From: Halarchaeum grantii
Lineage (GTDB): Archaea > Halobacteriota > Halobacteria > Halobacteriales > Halobacteriaceae
Assembly (NCBI RefSeq): GCF_014647455.2
Contig: NZ_BMPF01000008.1
Coordinates: forward strand, 1-64,000
Direction: 5' to 3'
DNA length: 64,000 nucleotides
Below the pieces are notes generated by a model. It saw only the letters and a program-made list of their open reading frames with translations. It had not been told where the DNA came from and did no database searches. Positions 32,767-40,930 of the stretch are shown in pieces. Position 1 is the first letter of the stretch. Every line of letters begins with the position of its first letter. Made by a program: the position numbers and the translations under genes.

Positions 32767-34217
32767 TAGCGGTACCCGAGCGCTTCCAGACGCGTCTCCA
32801 GATCCGAATCGACCGCGTCGTCGCCGGCCGCGTCCCCCTCGCGTTCGCGGAGACGGGCCGCGTGCGCGTCCGTTATCGGGCGGTAGCGCTCGATGACCGC
32901 GCGCGCCTCGGCGGACGGGTCGGCCGTGCGGTCGTCGTGCTGGCCGGGGTCCTCGGGCCGGTAGTAGAGCTCCTCGGCGTCCGCGTCGACGTTCCGGATG
33001 TACGTCCAGTCGCGGTCCCGGACGCTCACGAGGAGGTCGCCGTCCGCGAGCGAGCGCGGGATGGGTTGGGTGGTGACGTCCTCGCCGCGGACGGCGACGG
33101 AGACGACCGGGTCGTCCGCCGGGGCGTCCCCGTCGACGACCGTCGACGCGAGCGAGTCGCCCGTCCACTCGGGCGCGGGGTCGACGTCGAGGAGGTCGGT
33201 GACCGTCGGCGGGATGGCGTCGAGGCCGACCTGTCCCTCGACGCGGCGCGCGTCCGCGCCCGGCACGTCGACGATGAGGGGGACGCGGACGAGCTCGTCG
33301 TAGAGCTTCGGGTAGTGCGCGAGGTGGCCGTGCTCCTGGAACTCCTCGCCGTGGTCGCCGGCGACGACGACGGCGGTGTCCTCGCGGTGACCGGCATCAC
33401 CGAGCGCGTCGAGGAGGCGGCCGATGCTCGCGTCGACCTGCCGGGCGGCCGCCTGATAGAGCAGGCGGAGCTCGGTGAGCGTGCGCTCGTCGACGCCGAG
33501 GCCGAGGCCCGTGCGGGTGTGCGCGTGGAGCATTCGGTGCGTGCCGAGGAGGTCGTCGGAGACCTCGCGGATGTAGCGGGGCGCGGGGACGTACGGTGTG
33601 TGCGTGTCCATGTAGTGCACCCAGAGGAAGAACGGGCCGTCGGCGTCCGCGAGGAAGGACTGGGCGGCGTGCTCGACGTCGAAGAGCCGCGAGGTGTCGA
33701 GGAAGGGGCGGTCGTCGCTCGTCCCCCTGAGCCACGAGGAGAGGCGGCGTGCGGGCGTGGTCGCGAGCTGGATCCACGCCTCCACCGTGGGGTGCGTGGC
33801 GAGATAGCGACTGTAGAGCCCGGAGCCGACGCTCGTGACGAAGGCGTCGAACGCGTCGAAACCTCGGTCGTAGCCCCAGTGCGAGGTGAGGAAGCCGTTC
33901 GCGGCGTTATACCCGCCGGTGGCGACGCCGGCCTCCGAGAGCTGGGACGCGAGCGTCGGCGAGCTGGTGACGCCGATGTCGCCGGTGTCCGCGAAGACGG
34001 GGCGCGACGCGAGGATGGACGGGAAGGAGAACGGCGTCCAGTTCCCGGTGGCGAACGCGCGTTCGAAGACGGCGCTTCGCTCGGCGAGGCCGTCCAATAC
34101 GGGTGTGTGGCGCGAATCGTCGTACGGGCCGATCGCGTCGGCGCGGAGCGAGTCGACCGTGATGAGGACGACGTTCGCGGCGGTTCCTGAAGCCACGGTT
34201 CGTCCCCCCGTTTGCAC
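32766..34217 (-). CDS. Sulfatase/phosphatase of the alkaline-phosphatase superfamily
   Basis: A 483-aa hydrolase. V-V-L-I-T-V-D-S-L-R-A-D is the metal-binding start, V-V-A-G-D-H-G-E-E supplies further metal ligands near residue 290, and HYPKLYDELVRVPLIV is the conserved core. The position of the C-x-P-S-R formylglycine motif is T-P-F-S-F-P-S-I-L, so the nucleophile, if any, is Ser or Thr and the Arg is missing. No membrane segment is evident. It may transfer or hydrolyse phosphate or sulfate groups on surface polymers, in line with the coupled GtrA and nearby glycosyltransferase. The ATG at 34217 fits the family N-terminus closely. Confidence 0.85.
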   Translation of the reverse strand: MQTGGRTVASGTAANVVLITVDSLRADAIGPYDDSRHTPVLDGLAERSAVFERAFATGNWTPFSFPSILASRPVFADTGDIGVTSSPTLASQLSEAGVATGGYNAANGFLTSHWGYDRGFDAFDAFVTSVGSGLYSRYLATHPTVEAWIQLATTPARRLSSWLRGTSDDRPFLDTSRLFDVEHAAQSFLADADGPFFLWVHYMDTHTPYVPAPRYIREVSDDLLGTHRMLHAHTRTGLGLGVDERTLTELRLLYQAAARQVDASIGRLLDALGDAGHREDTAVVVAGDHGEEFQEHGHLAHYPKLYDELVRVPLIVDVPGADARRVEGQVGLDAIPPTVTDLLDVDPAPEWTGDSLASTVVDGDAPADDPVVSVAVRGEDVTTQPIPRSLADGDLLVSVRDRDWTYIRNVDADAEELYYRPEDPGQHDDRTADPSAEARAVIERYRPITDAHAARLREREGDAAGDDAVDSDLETRLEALGYR

Positions 34218-34368
34218 TCGGCGTAATTACCTTCATCGCCGTGACGTCGCCACTCGTGCCCTCGCGGTCGACCGGCCGCCGTCGACGCGTACCAGTCCGC
34301 CCTCTCGGACTTCCCTCGAACGCCTCACCTTCTCCCTCGCGGCGGCCGCCTCTCGTCCGTTTTGCGCG

Positions 34369-35076
34369 CTAGCTGCGTCCGGAGAGCCGGCGTTCCGCGC
34401 GCTCGACGATGTCGCGGACGGCCTCCTGCTTGTAGTAGCCGATGACGGAGAACGCGACGATGGCGCCGATGAGGACGGCGGCGGAGAGCAGTTGGCCGTT
34501 CGCCAGTTCGTCGCCGGCGTAGACCGTGATGACGTACGCTGGGAGGCGGCCGACGGCGATGACGGCGATGAACGCCCGGAGCGGCCACCTCGTGAGGCCG
34601 CTCAGGAAGCAGATCGCGTCGTCAGGGAGTCCGGGGATGATGACGAACGCGAGGAGGCCGGGGAGGCCGACGCGCTCGACGAAGCCGTCGAAGCGCCTGA
34701 GGACGTCCTCGTGGAGGATGCCCTCGACGAACGAGCGCCCGAAGCGCTTCGAGAGCGTGAACGCGACGATGCTCCCGATGAGGACGCCGGTGAGGCTGTA
34801 GACGGTGCCGGCGAGGGGGCCGAAGAGGTAGCCGGAGGTGAGCGCGAGGACCTGACCGGGGATGGGCGCGACGACGACCTGGAGGGCTTGCACGAGGACG
34901 AAGACGAGGGGGGCGAACGCGCCGAACTGCCGGATCCACGCGCGGAGCGCCTGCGGGTCGGAGAGGAACGCGCCGTAGTTGCGTACGACGACGTAGAGAG
35001 TGACGAACGCGGCGGCGACGAGACAGAGCGCGAGCAGGCCGCGACGTCGGTCACTCCGGGAGGCGAAGATCTCCAT
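34369..35076 (-). CDS. TVP38/TMEM64 (DedA-like) membrane protein
   Basis: A 235-aa integral membrane protein of the VTT domain class. Hydrophobic segments are GLLALCLVAAAFVTLYVVV, FAPLVFVLVQALQVVVAPIPG, LAGTVYSLTGVLIGSIVAF, LLAFVIIPGLPDDAICFLSGL and LSAAVLIGAIVAFSVIGYY. The V-A-P-I-P-G-Q re-entrant motif and the G-L-P-D-D-A-I motif are diagnostic. Relatives act as lipid scramblases or help recycle undecaprenyl/dolichol carriers. It is on the same strand as the sulfatase and GtrA genes with a 151-bp gap, and divergent from the zinc-ribbon/glycosyltransferase pair. Confidence 0.9.
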   Translation of the reverse strand: MEIFASRSDRRRGLLALCLVAAAFVTLYVVVRNYGAFLSDPQALRAWIRQFGAFAPLVFVLVQALQVVVAPIPGQVLALTSGYLFGPLAGTVYSLTGVLIGSIVAFTLSKRFGRSFVEGILHEDVLRRFDGFVERVGLPGLLAFVIIPGLPDDAICFLSGLTRWPLRAFIAVIAVGRLPAYVITVYAGDELANGQLLSAAVLIGAIVAFSVIGYYKQEAVRDIVERAERRLSGRS

Positions 35077-35272
35077 CTCGTAGTGGTGCGTCGGTGAGTG
35101 TCACATATGAGTCTTCTACATTCTTCTCGGTGAGTCGCGCGGGAATTTTCACCGGTCGTCGCGCCCACCTCGGTTTCCTCGGCGGGTTCGCGCCGGTCGG
35201 GTCGCGGAGCCGTGTCCCTGTAAAACAATAGTGAAGCAACATTTTTGGTACTGAAGTGTTTTGTGGCCACTA

Positions 35273-35431
35273 ATGTCACGCTATCCGAGAGGGGCCCGGA
35301 GCGCACGGTTGAAATGTATCTCGTGTAATGCGCCCGCGACCGAGACCGTCGACCAATCCTACGTCTGCGTCGGTTGTGGCCGCACGATCATCGACGGCGT
35401 GGGCGACGACGTGGTCGGTGGCCGTGACTGA
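35273..35431 (+). CDS. 52-aa zinc-ribbon microprotein
   Basis: A short protein with C-I-S-C at residues 15-18 and C-V-G-C-G at about 32-36, a CxxC-x13-CxxC ribbon. The basic N-terminus (SRYPRGARSARLK) and acidic tail fit a haloarchaeal small zinc-finger protein. It ends one base before the ATG of the glycosyltransferase, so the two are cotranscribed. The ATTTTTGG stretch at about 35241-35248 is placed about 28 bp upstream of the ATG for a leaderless start. Function unknown; a small regulator or chaperone of the glycosyltransferase operon is a guess. Confidence 0.7.
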   Translation: MSRYPRGARSARLKCISCNAPATETVDQSYVCVGCGRTIIDGVGDDVVGGRD

Positions 35432-35432
35432 C

Positions 35433-36650
35433 ATGTCGGCCGAGTACACCGACGCGACCGCGTCCGACGTCGACACGGGCGAGGTGGACGCCGGCGACGC
35501 ACTCCTCCTCGGGGCGGAGAGCGAGCAGGACCCGACGGTGAGCGTGATCATGCCGACGATGAACGAGGAGGAGGGCATCGCCGACTGCATCGAGATGGTC
35601 AAGCGCGCGCTCGCCGATTCCGGCATCACCGCCGAGATCATCCTCAGCGACGACTCCACTGACCGCACGCCCGACATCGCCCGCGAGATGGGCGCACGCG
35701 TCGTCAACCCGGACGACGAGGGCTACGGCTACGCCTACCGCTACGCCTTCGAACACGCCCGCGGCGACTACCTCGTCATCGGCGACGCCGACTGCACGTA
35801 CGACTTCGAGCAGTTCCCCGCGCTCCTCCAGCCGGTCGTCGCCGGCGAGGCCGACATGGTCATGGGGAGCCGCCTCGAGGGCGAGATTCGCGACGGCGCG
35901 ATGCCCTCTCTCCACCAGTACGTCGGCAACCCCCTCCTCACGAAGTTCCTCAACGTCTTCTACGGCGCCGGCGTCAGCGACGCCCACTCCGGCTTTCGGG
36001 TCTTCCACCGCGACGTCCTCGACACCCTCGACCTCTCCACCGACGGGATGGAGTTCGCCTCCGAGATGATCATGGACGCCGGCGCGCGCGACCTCACCAT
36101 CGAGGAGATTCCCATCACCTACCACGAACGCAAGGGCGAGGCGAAACTCGAGAGCTTTCGGGATGGGTGGCGCCACGTCCGCTTCATGCTCCTCAACGCC
36201 CCCGGCTACCTCTTCAGCATCCCCGGCACGCTCCTCGGCGTCCTCGGCGTCGCCGTCATGGCGCTCGCCGCGACCGGTCTCGACATCGACGGGGTCTCCT
36301 TCGGCCCCCACTCCATGATCGCGGGGTCGCTCCTCACCCTCGTCGGGTATCAGACCGCGAGCATGGGCGTCTTCGCCACCATCGCCGCCGACCCCATCCG
36401 CCGCCCGAACGACGCCGTCACCGCCGCCATCGTCGAACACGCCTCCCTCGAACGCGCCGCCACCGTCGGCACCGCCATCGGCGTCGCCGGCGGTGCCTAC
36501 GCGCTCTGGCTCGTCTACGAGTGGGCGACGAGCGGCTTCAGCACCCTCCCGCTCGTCAGCGCCGACATCGTCGCGTTCACCGCCATCGTTCTCGGCGTTC
36601 AGACGGTCTTCGGGGCGTTCTTCATGAGCGCCATCGCCAGCGAGAACTAG
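35433..36650 (+). CDS. Family 2 glycosyltransferase (dolichyl-phosphate sugar synthase-like) with C-terminal membrane domain
   Basis: A 405-aa protein. Residues about 35-270 form a GT-A domain: V-I-M-P-T-M-N-E-E, L-S-D-D-S-T-D-R-T, the metal motif D-A-D-C-T-Y near residues 118-123, M-G-S-R-L-E-G, and S-D-A-H-S-G-F-R. Residues 280-405 contain four hydrophobic helices. The pattern matches dolichol-phosphate-mannose/glucose synthases such as AglD/AglJ types, which load sugars onto the lipid carrier for S-layer N-glycosylation. Donor and acceptor are unknown. ATG 35433 is used because it lies one base after the zinc-ribbon stop and keeps an acidic N-terminal tail. Confidence 0.88.
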   Translation: MSAEYTDATASDVDTGEVDAGDALLLGAESEQDPTVSVIMPTMNEEEGIADCIEMVKRALADSGITAEIILSDDSTDRTPDIAREMGARVVNPDDEGYGYAYRYAFEHARGDYLVIGDADCTYDFEQFPALLQPVVAGEADMVMGSRLEGEIRDGAMPSLHQYVGNPLLTKFLNVFYGAGVSDAHSGFRVFHRDVLDTLDLSTDGMEFASEMIMDAGARDLTIEEIPITYHERKGEAKLESFRDGWRHVRFMLLNAPGYLFSIPGTLLGVLGVAVMALAATGLDIDGVSFGPHSMIAGSLLTLVGYQTASMGVFATIAADPIRRPNDAVTAAIVEHASLERAATVGTAIGVAGGAYALWLVYEWATSGFSTLPLVSADIVAFTAIVLGVQTVFGAFFMSAIASEN

Positions 36651-36746
36651 CCGCACACCGCCGCTCCAGCCCCTCTTTCGCGAGCGGGACTCGGGTTTTC
36701 CTCCGCGCCAATTCGTCCTCGCCAGCGGGAGCGTCGTCCCGTCGTC

Positions 36747-39032
36747 TCAGCTCGTTCGGACGTCCGTGAACTCGAAGCGCGCGCCGCCGCGCTCGCTCTC
36801 GGCGACGCGCACCGTCCAGCCGTGCGCGTCCGCGCAGCGCTCGGTAATCGCGAGCCCGAAGCCGGTGCCGGACTCGCTCGTCGAGTAGCCGGCGTCGAAG
36901 ACCCGCTCCCGTGCCTCCGCAGGGATGCCGGGGCCGTCGTCCGCGACGACGAACCCGTCCGGGCGCGCCGCCACGGTGACCGTCACGGCCCCCTCGTCGT
37001 CGGCGCCGGTCTCGCCCTCGCGTCGGGAGTCAGTCGAGGTGTGTTCGACGGCGTGCGCCGGCGTGGGCGACGGCGGGCCGGCCGAACCGTGCTCGACCGC
37101 GTTCCGGAAGAGGTTCTCGAGGAGCTGCTGGAGGAGGCTCCGGTCGGCGTACACCGTCGTCGTGCTCGCGACTTCGAGCGTCGCGGCCCCGGTCGGGACG
37201 TGTCGCCACGCGTCCTCCGCGACGCTCGCGAGGTCGAGCGCGGTCTCCTCGCGGACGTGGTCGCCGGTTCGTGCGAGCGTCAGGAGGTCGTCAATGAGGT
37301 CGTTCATGCGCTCGTGCGCCCGTCCGACCTCCGCGAGCGCGTCGCTATCACTCGTCTCACGCGCGAGGTCGAGGTAGCCGCTCGCGACGTTCAGCGGGTT
37401 GCGGAGGTCGTGTGACACGACGCTCGCGAACTCCTCGAGGCGCTCGTTCTGCCGCATCAACTCGCGCTCGTCGCGCTTTTGCTCCGTGACGTCCTGCACC
37501 GCGCCACGGAGGGTGACGACGTCGCCGCCCTCGAGCACGGGCACGCCCTGCACGCGCAGCCAGCGCACGTCCTCGGTCGGCGTCAGGAAGCGCACCTCGA
37601 TATCGAAGGACTCCCCGTCTTCGAGGCCGGCCTCGACGGCGTTCGCGACGGTGGCGCGGTCTTCCTCGTGGTAGACGTCGAGCGCCCCTTCGAGCGGCGG
37701 CTCCTCGTCGCCCTCGATCCCGAGGATGTCGAAGAGGTTCTCCGACCAGAAGACGTCCATCGTTTCCGCGTCTATCTCCCAGCCGCCGACGTCCGCGATT
37801 CGCTCCGTCTTCTCGAGGAGGTCGCGCACCCGCACGAGCTCGCGCTCGCGGTCCGTTCGCTCCGTGATGTCGCGGTCGGAGACGATGATCGCCGTCACGG
37901 TGCCGTCGTCGTCGCGCACCGGCCGGAAGGTGCCGCTGACGGTCCGCATCCGGTCGGTGCCCGTGATGTCGGCTTCGAACTCGACGTATTCGCCGGCCGC
38001 CGCGCGCGCCACCCACTCGTCGACGTCCGCCCGGAGCGCGTCATCGTCACCCCACCACGGCGTTTCCGCGAACGGTTCGCCGAGCACGTCGTCGAGGTCG
38101 CCCTCGATGTACTCCATCGCGGTCTGATTGACGTCCCGAACGACGCCGTCCGGCTCGAGGACGCCGACGAGGATGTTCGGGTCCTCGAACATCGCCCGGT
38201 ACTGGCGCTCGGCGCTCGCGAGCTCGCGCTCGCGTTCCGTCCGTTCGGTGACGTCGCGCGTGAATCCGCCGAGGTGCGTGACCGTGCCCGACTCGTCCGT
38301 GATCGGCTCGCCCTTGATCCAGATGTCGCGCGTCGTCCCGTCGGGCGTGACGACGCCGACCTCGATGTCCATCGACACGCCCTCCCCGAGGGCCTCAATC
38401 GCGGCTTCGAGGCGCTCGCGGTCGCCCGGCGCCACGGGCTCGAGGAACGCCCGCGGGTTCGCTTCGAGACGCTCGCGGGGCTGGCCGAAGACGTCCTCGT
38501 AGGCGTCGTTGATGAACACGACCTCCTCCCATTCGGCGCTGACCAACCAGAGGACGTCCGTCGTCCGGTCGGCGAGCTCTGAGAAGAGCCGCTGGGCGTC
38601 GTTCATCGTCGTCTCCGCGCGCTCGTGCTCGACGAGCGTCACGATGCGATTCGCCAGCACGCCGTAGTGGTCGATGCTGCCCTCCTTCTGGAGGTAGTCG
38701 CTCGCGCCCGCCGTGATGGCGTCGCTCGCGACTTCCTCGGAACCCTTCCCCGTGTAGAGGACGAACGGCACCCGGGGGTGCGTCGCGCGCAGCACCCGGA
38801 GGAACTCGATGCCGTCCCGTCCCGGCATGTCGTAGTCGGAGACGACGCAGTCGAACGTCTCGTCCGCGAGTGCGTCCAGTCCCGCGTCCGCGCTCTGGAC
38901 GGTCTCGACGCTGAGGCGGCCGTTCACGCGTTCGAGCGACGTCGCGACGAGCTCACCGAGCGCGGCGTCGTCGTCCACGTGTAGGACGCGGATCTCGTCG
39001 CTCGCCTCCCCGCCCGACACGAGGTCGTTCAT
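36747..39032 (-). CDS. Hybrid histidine kinase: receiver, three PAS domains, HisKA, HATPase
   Basis: A 761-aa cytoplasmic sensor. The receiver (about 10-130) is complete, with acidic V-D-D-D, phosphoacceptor Asp in V-S-D-Y-D-M-P, Thr in Y-T-G-K-G and Lys in L-Q-K-E. Three PAS modules follow at about 160-285, 285-410 and 420-535 (VFINDAYEDVFG; MFEDPNILVGVLEPDG; GWEIDAETMDVFWS). The H-box V-V-S-H-D-L-R-N-P precedes an ATPase domain with L-L-E-N-L-F-R-N-A, D-D-G-P-G-I-P and G-T-G-F-G-L. This receiver-first layout is common in haloarchaea. There are no membrane helices, so it senses an intracellular or diffusible signal such as light or redox. ATG 39032 is preferred over 39143. Confidence 0.93.
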   Translation of the reverse strand: MNDLVSGGEASDEIRVLHVDDDAALGELVATSLERVNGRLSVETVQSADAGLDALADETFDCVVSDYDMPGRDGIEFLRVLRATHPRVPFVLYTGKGSEEVASDAITAGASDYLQKEGSIDHYGVLANRIVTLVEHERAETTMNDAQRLFSELADRTTDVLWLVSAEWEEVVFINDAYEDVFGQPRERLEANPRAFLEPVAPGDRERLEAAIEALGEGVSMDIEVGVVTPDGTTRDIWIKGEPITDESGTVTHLGGFTRDVTERTERERELASAERQYRAMFEDPNILVGVLEPDGVVRDVNQTAMEYIEGDLDDVLGEPFAETPWWGDDDALRADVDEWVARAAAGEYVEFEADITGTDRMRTVSGTFRPVRDDDGTVTAIIVSDRDITERTDRERELVRVRDLLEKTERIADVGGWEIDAETMDVFWSENLFDILGIEGDEEPPLEGALDVYHEEDRATVANAVEAGLEDGESFDIEVRFLTPTEDVRWLRVQGVPVLEGGDVVTLRGAVQDVTEQKRDERELMRQNERLEEFASVVSHDLRNPLNVASGYLDLARETSDSDALAEVGRAHERMNDLIDDLLTLARTGDHVREETALDLASVAEDAWRHVPTGAATLEVASTTTVYADRSLLQQLLENLFRNAVEHGSAGPPSPTPAHAVEHTSTDSRREGETGADDEGAVTVTVAARPDGFVVADDGPGIPAEARERVFDAGYSTSESGTGFGLAITERCADAHGWTVRVAESERGGARFEFTDVRTS

Positions 39033-39424
39033 CGCGCCGCCCCCGGATTGCGAGCGCTGGCGCCGTCGCCTCCTGCGATGTGCTCGACCGGTTCCGCGTG
39101 TGTGTGGCGCATGCCTCGGTGTCTCCCGTCGGTCCCAGCGCATTCACTCAGCCGCGAATGGCGGCGCCCGACTGTCTCGTACTGTACGGAGTCGATTGCG
39201 GCGTAAATACCTACCTCTGAACACGACTACCGTGTGCCGTGGCGGCCACGACCAGTCGCCCCAGCCACGCCGCGCTCCCCGCGACCGCCGAGCGGATCAC
39301 CTGGCACCTCGACGACCCGGGCGACTGAGTGCCCCCCACCGACTGCGAACCGGTGCGGAATGTGATACTAACACAGCTATATGTGTTTGTGCCTTGAACA
39401 CTACTCACAGGGATCAGGAGTCCG
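39033..39424. other. 392-bp intergenic region with promoters and a possible microgene
   Basis: The segment separates the divergent hybrid kinase and zinc-ribbon microprotein. It contains a TAAATA box at 39204-39209 followed by a small open frame (39239-39328), a second AT-rich patch at about 39360-39382 (GTGATACTAACACAGCTATATGT) that is the likely promoter of the gene at 39425, and a GGAG ribosome-binding sequence at 39416-39419. The rest is ordinary GC-rich sequence with no recognised feature. Confidence 0.5.
39239..39328 (+). CDS. Possible 29-aa microprotein
   Basis: A GTG-initiated frame of 29 codons with haloarchaeal third-position bias. Its C-terminus reads R-I-T-W-H-L-D-D-P-G-D, an acidic Trp-containing tail. 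A TAAATA box lies about 32 bp upstream. No family is recognised and a chance open frame cannot be excluded. Confidence 0.35.
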   Translation: MAATTSRPSHAALPATAERITWHLDDPGD

Positions 39425-39541
39425 ATGCCAACGTGCCAGAACTGTGGTGAATTCCTCTCTTCGGAGTTCCTCGAGCGGGTCGCGCGCGACGCCGACTCCG
39501 GGGACCCGCTCTGCCCGTACTGCACGCAGCCGTTCCTCTGA
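39425..39541 (+). CDS. 38-aa zinc-ribbon microprotein
   Basis: The peptide has C-Q-N-C at residues 4-7 and C-P-Y-C at 30-33, a minimal zinc ribbon with an acidic helical middle (FLERVARDADSGD). A GGAG sequence 6 bp before the ATG is a real Shine-Dalgarno match, unusual here where most starts are leaderless. It precedes the membrane protein at 39594 by 52 bp. Similar single-ribbon microproteins are abundant in haloarchaea; several affect stress response or biofilm formation, but this one is unassigned. Confidence 0.7.
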   Translation: MPTCQNCGEFLSSEFLERVARDADSGDPLCPYCTQPFL

Positions 39542-39593
39542 CCGGCTGACCGATGCGACACCTACAAAACCCGGACTGTCGAATATCCGGCCG

Positions 39594-39869
39594 ATGACCA
39601 CGCGGCGTCGCGAGCGCTTCATCGTCGGCCACCTCGCGTGGCTCCTCGTCTCCCTCGTCGCGCTCAGCGCGCTCGACGCCCTCACGTACGAACTCTACTT
39701 CGTCGTCGGCCTCATCGGCTTCCTCGTCGTCGTCGAACTCACCGCCCCGATCGCGGTCACGCCCGCGTGGCGCCGCCGCCTCCGCTGGCTCATCGCCGTC
39801 GGCCTCCTCGTCTTCGGCTACGTCGTCGTGAAACGCATCCTCGCCATCCTCCCGCCGGGGGTGCTCTGA
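39594..39869 (+). CDS. 91-aa membrane protein leading the DUF4350/MoxR unit
   Basis: A small protein with basic N-terminus (TTRRRERF) and three hydrophobic stretches: LAWLLVSLVALSALDAL, LYFVVGLIGFLVVVELTAPIAV and LRWLIAVGLLVFGYVVV. I do not recognise a named family; similar short membrane proteins precede DUF4350/MoxR genes in haloarchaea as I recall. It is two bases from the next start, so it belongs to the same operon. Confidence 0.7.
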   Translation: MTTRRRERFIVGHLAWLLVSLVALSALDALTYELYFVVGLIGFLVVVELTAPIAVTPAWRRRLRWLIAVGLLVFGYVVVKRILAILPPGVL

Positions 39870-39871
39870 GC

Positions 39872-40930
39872 GTGGACGTGCCGTGGCGCACCGGCGCGCT
39901 CGTCGCGCTCCTCTGTGCCGTCCTCCTCACCGGCGGCTACGCCGCCGCCACGTCGACTGCGGATTTCGGCGCGTACAACCGTGGCTGGGACGGCACCAGC
40001 GACCTCCGACAGGTCGCGGCCGACGCCGGCGCGACCCCGACGGTCGTCCGCGACACCGACGAGTACGCGGGCGTCCCGGCGAACGACACCGTCGCCGTCG
40101 TGCTCTCGCCCGATCAGCCCTACACGGACGCCGAGCAGCGCACCCTCCGCCAGTTCGTCGCCGACGGCGGGACGCTCGTCGTCGCCGGCGACCGCGACGG
40201 CGAGGCAAACGCGCTCCTCGCCGCGCTCGGCGCCCGCACTCGACTCGACGGGCGCGCCCTCCGCGACCCCCGACACTACGAGCGCGGCCCCGCACTCCCT
40301 CGTCTCACGAACGTCACCGGGAGCCCGTGGACGACCGGCGTCGACACGCTCGTCTTCAACTACGGCACCGTGCTCACCCCGGCGGGCGGCCGCGTGCTCG
40401 CGACGTCCTCCCCGAACGCCTATCTCGACGCGAACGCGAACGGGACGCTCGACGCGAGCGACCCCGTCGGCCGCCACCCGGTCGTCGCCACCGAGTCCGT
40501 TCAGGCGGGACGCGTCGTCGTCGTCGCCGACGCCAGTCTGTTCCTCAACGCGATGCTCGAGCGCGGGGACAACCGCCGCTTCGCCACCGCGCTCTTCGAC
40601 GATCACCGGCACGCCCTCCTCGATTACTCGCACACGGCCGCCCTCCCGCTCGCGGTTTCGGCGCTCTACGCGCTCCGCGACTCGGCGCTCGGCCAACTCG
40701 CCGTCGCGCTCGCCGCGCTCGCCGCCGTCGCCGCGTGGCCGTACCGCCGCCGCGTCCTCGACGCCCTCGCACGGTCGGCGCCGACGGAGACCGACACGCC
40801 CCCCCGCCTTGACGCCGAGGCCATCGACGCCTACCTCGCCCGCGAGCACCCCGACTGGGACGCGGAGCGCCGCGCGCGCGTCGTGCAAGGGGTTATTACG
40901 CGCCGTCGCGAATCCCCGCGCGATGACTGA
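39872..40930 (+). CDS. DUF4350-domain membrane protein
   Basis: A 352-aa protein with GTG start. One N-terminal helix (TGALVALLCAVLLTGGYAA) is followed by an extracytoplasmic or cytoplasmic alpha/beta domain of the DUF4350/glutamine-amidotransferase-like fold (NDTVAVVLSPDQPYTDAE, FVADGGTLVVAGD, VVVVADASLFLNAML). A C-terminal helix (LAVALAALAAVAAWPY) and an acidic tail end it. DUF4350 proteins are found with MoxR, DUF58 and DUF4129 proteins in membrane-associated modules of unknown mechanism. It starts two bases after the preceding stop, and its stop overlaps the MoxR start by eight bases. Confidence 0.85.
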   Translation: MDVPWRTGALVALLCAVLLTGGYAAATSTADFGAYNRGWDGTSDLRQVAADAGATPTVVRDTDEYAGVPANDTVAVVLSPDQPYTDAEQRTLRQFVADGGTLVVAGDRDGEANALLAALGARTRLDGRALRDPRHYERGPALPRLTNVTGSPWTTGVDTLVFNYGTVLTPAGGRVLATSSPNAYLDANANGTLDASDPVGRHPVVATESVQAGRVVVVADASLFLNAMLERGDNRRFATALFDDHRHALLDYSHTAALPLAVSALYALRDSALGQLAVALAALAAVAAWPYRRRVLDALARSAPTETDTPPRLDAEAIDAYLAREHPDWDAERRARVVQGVITRRRESPRDD

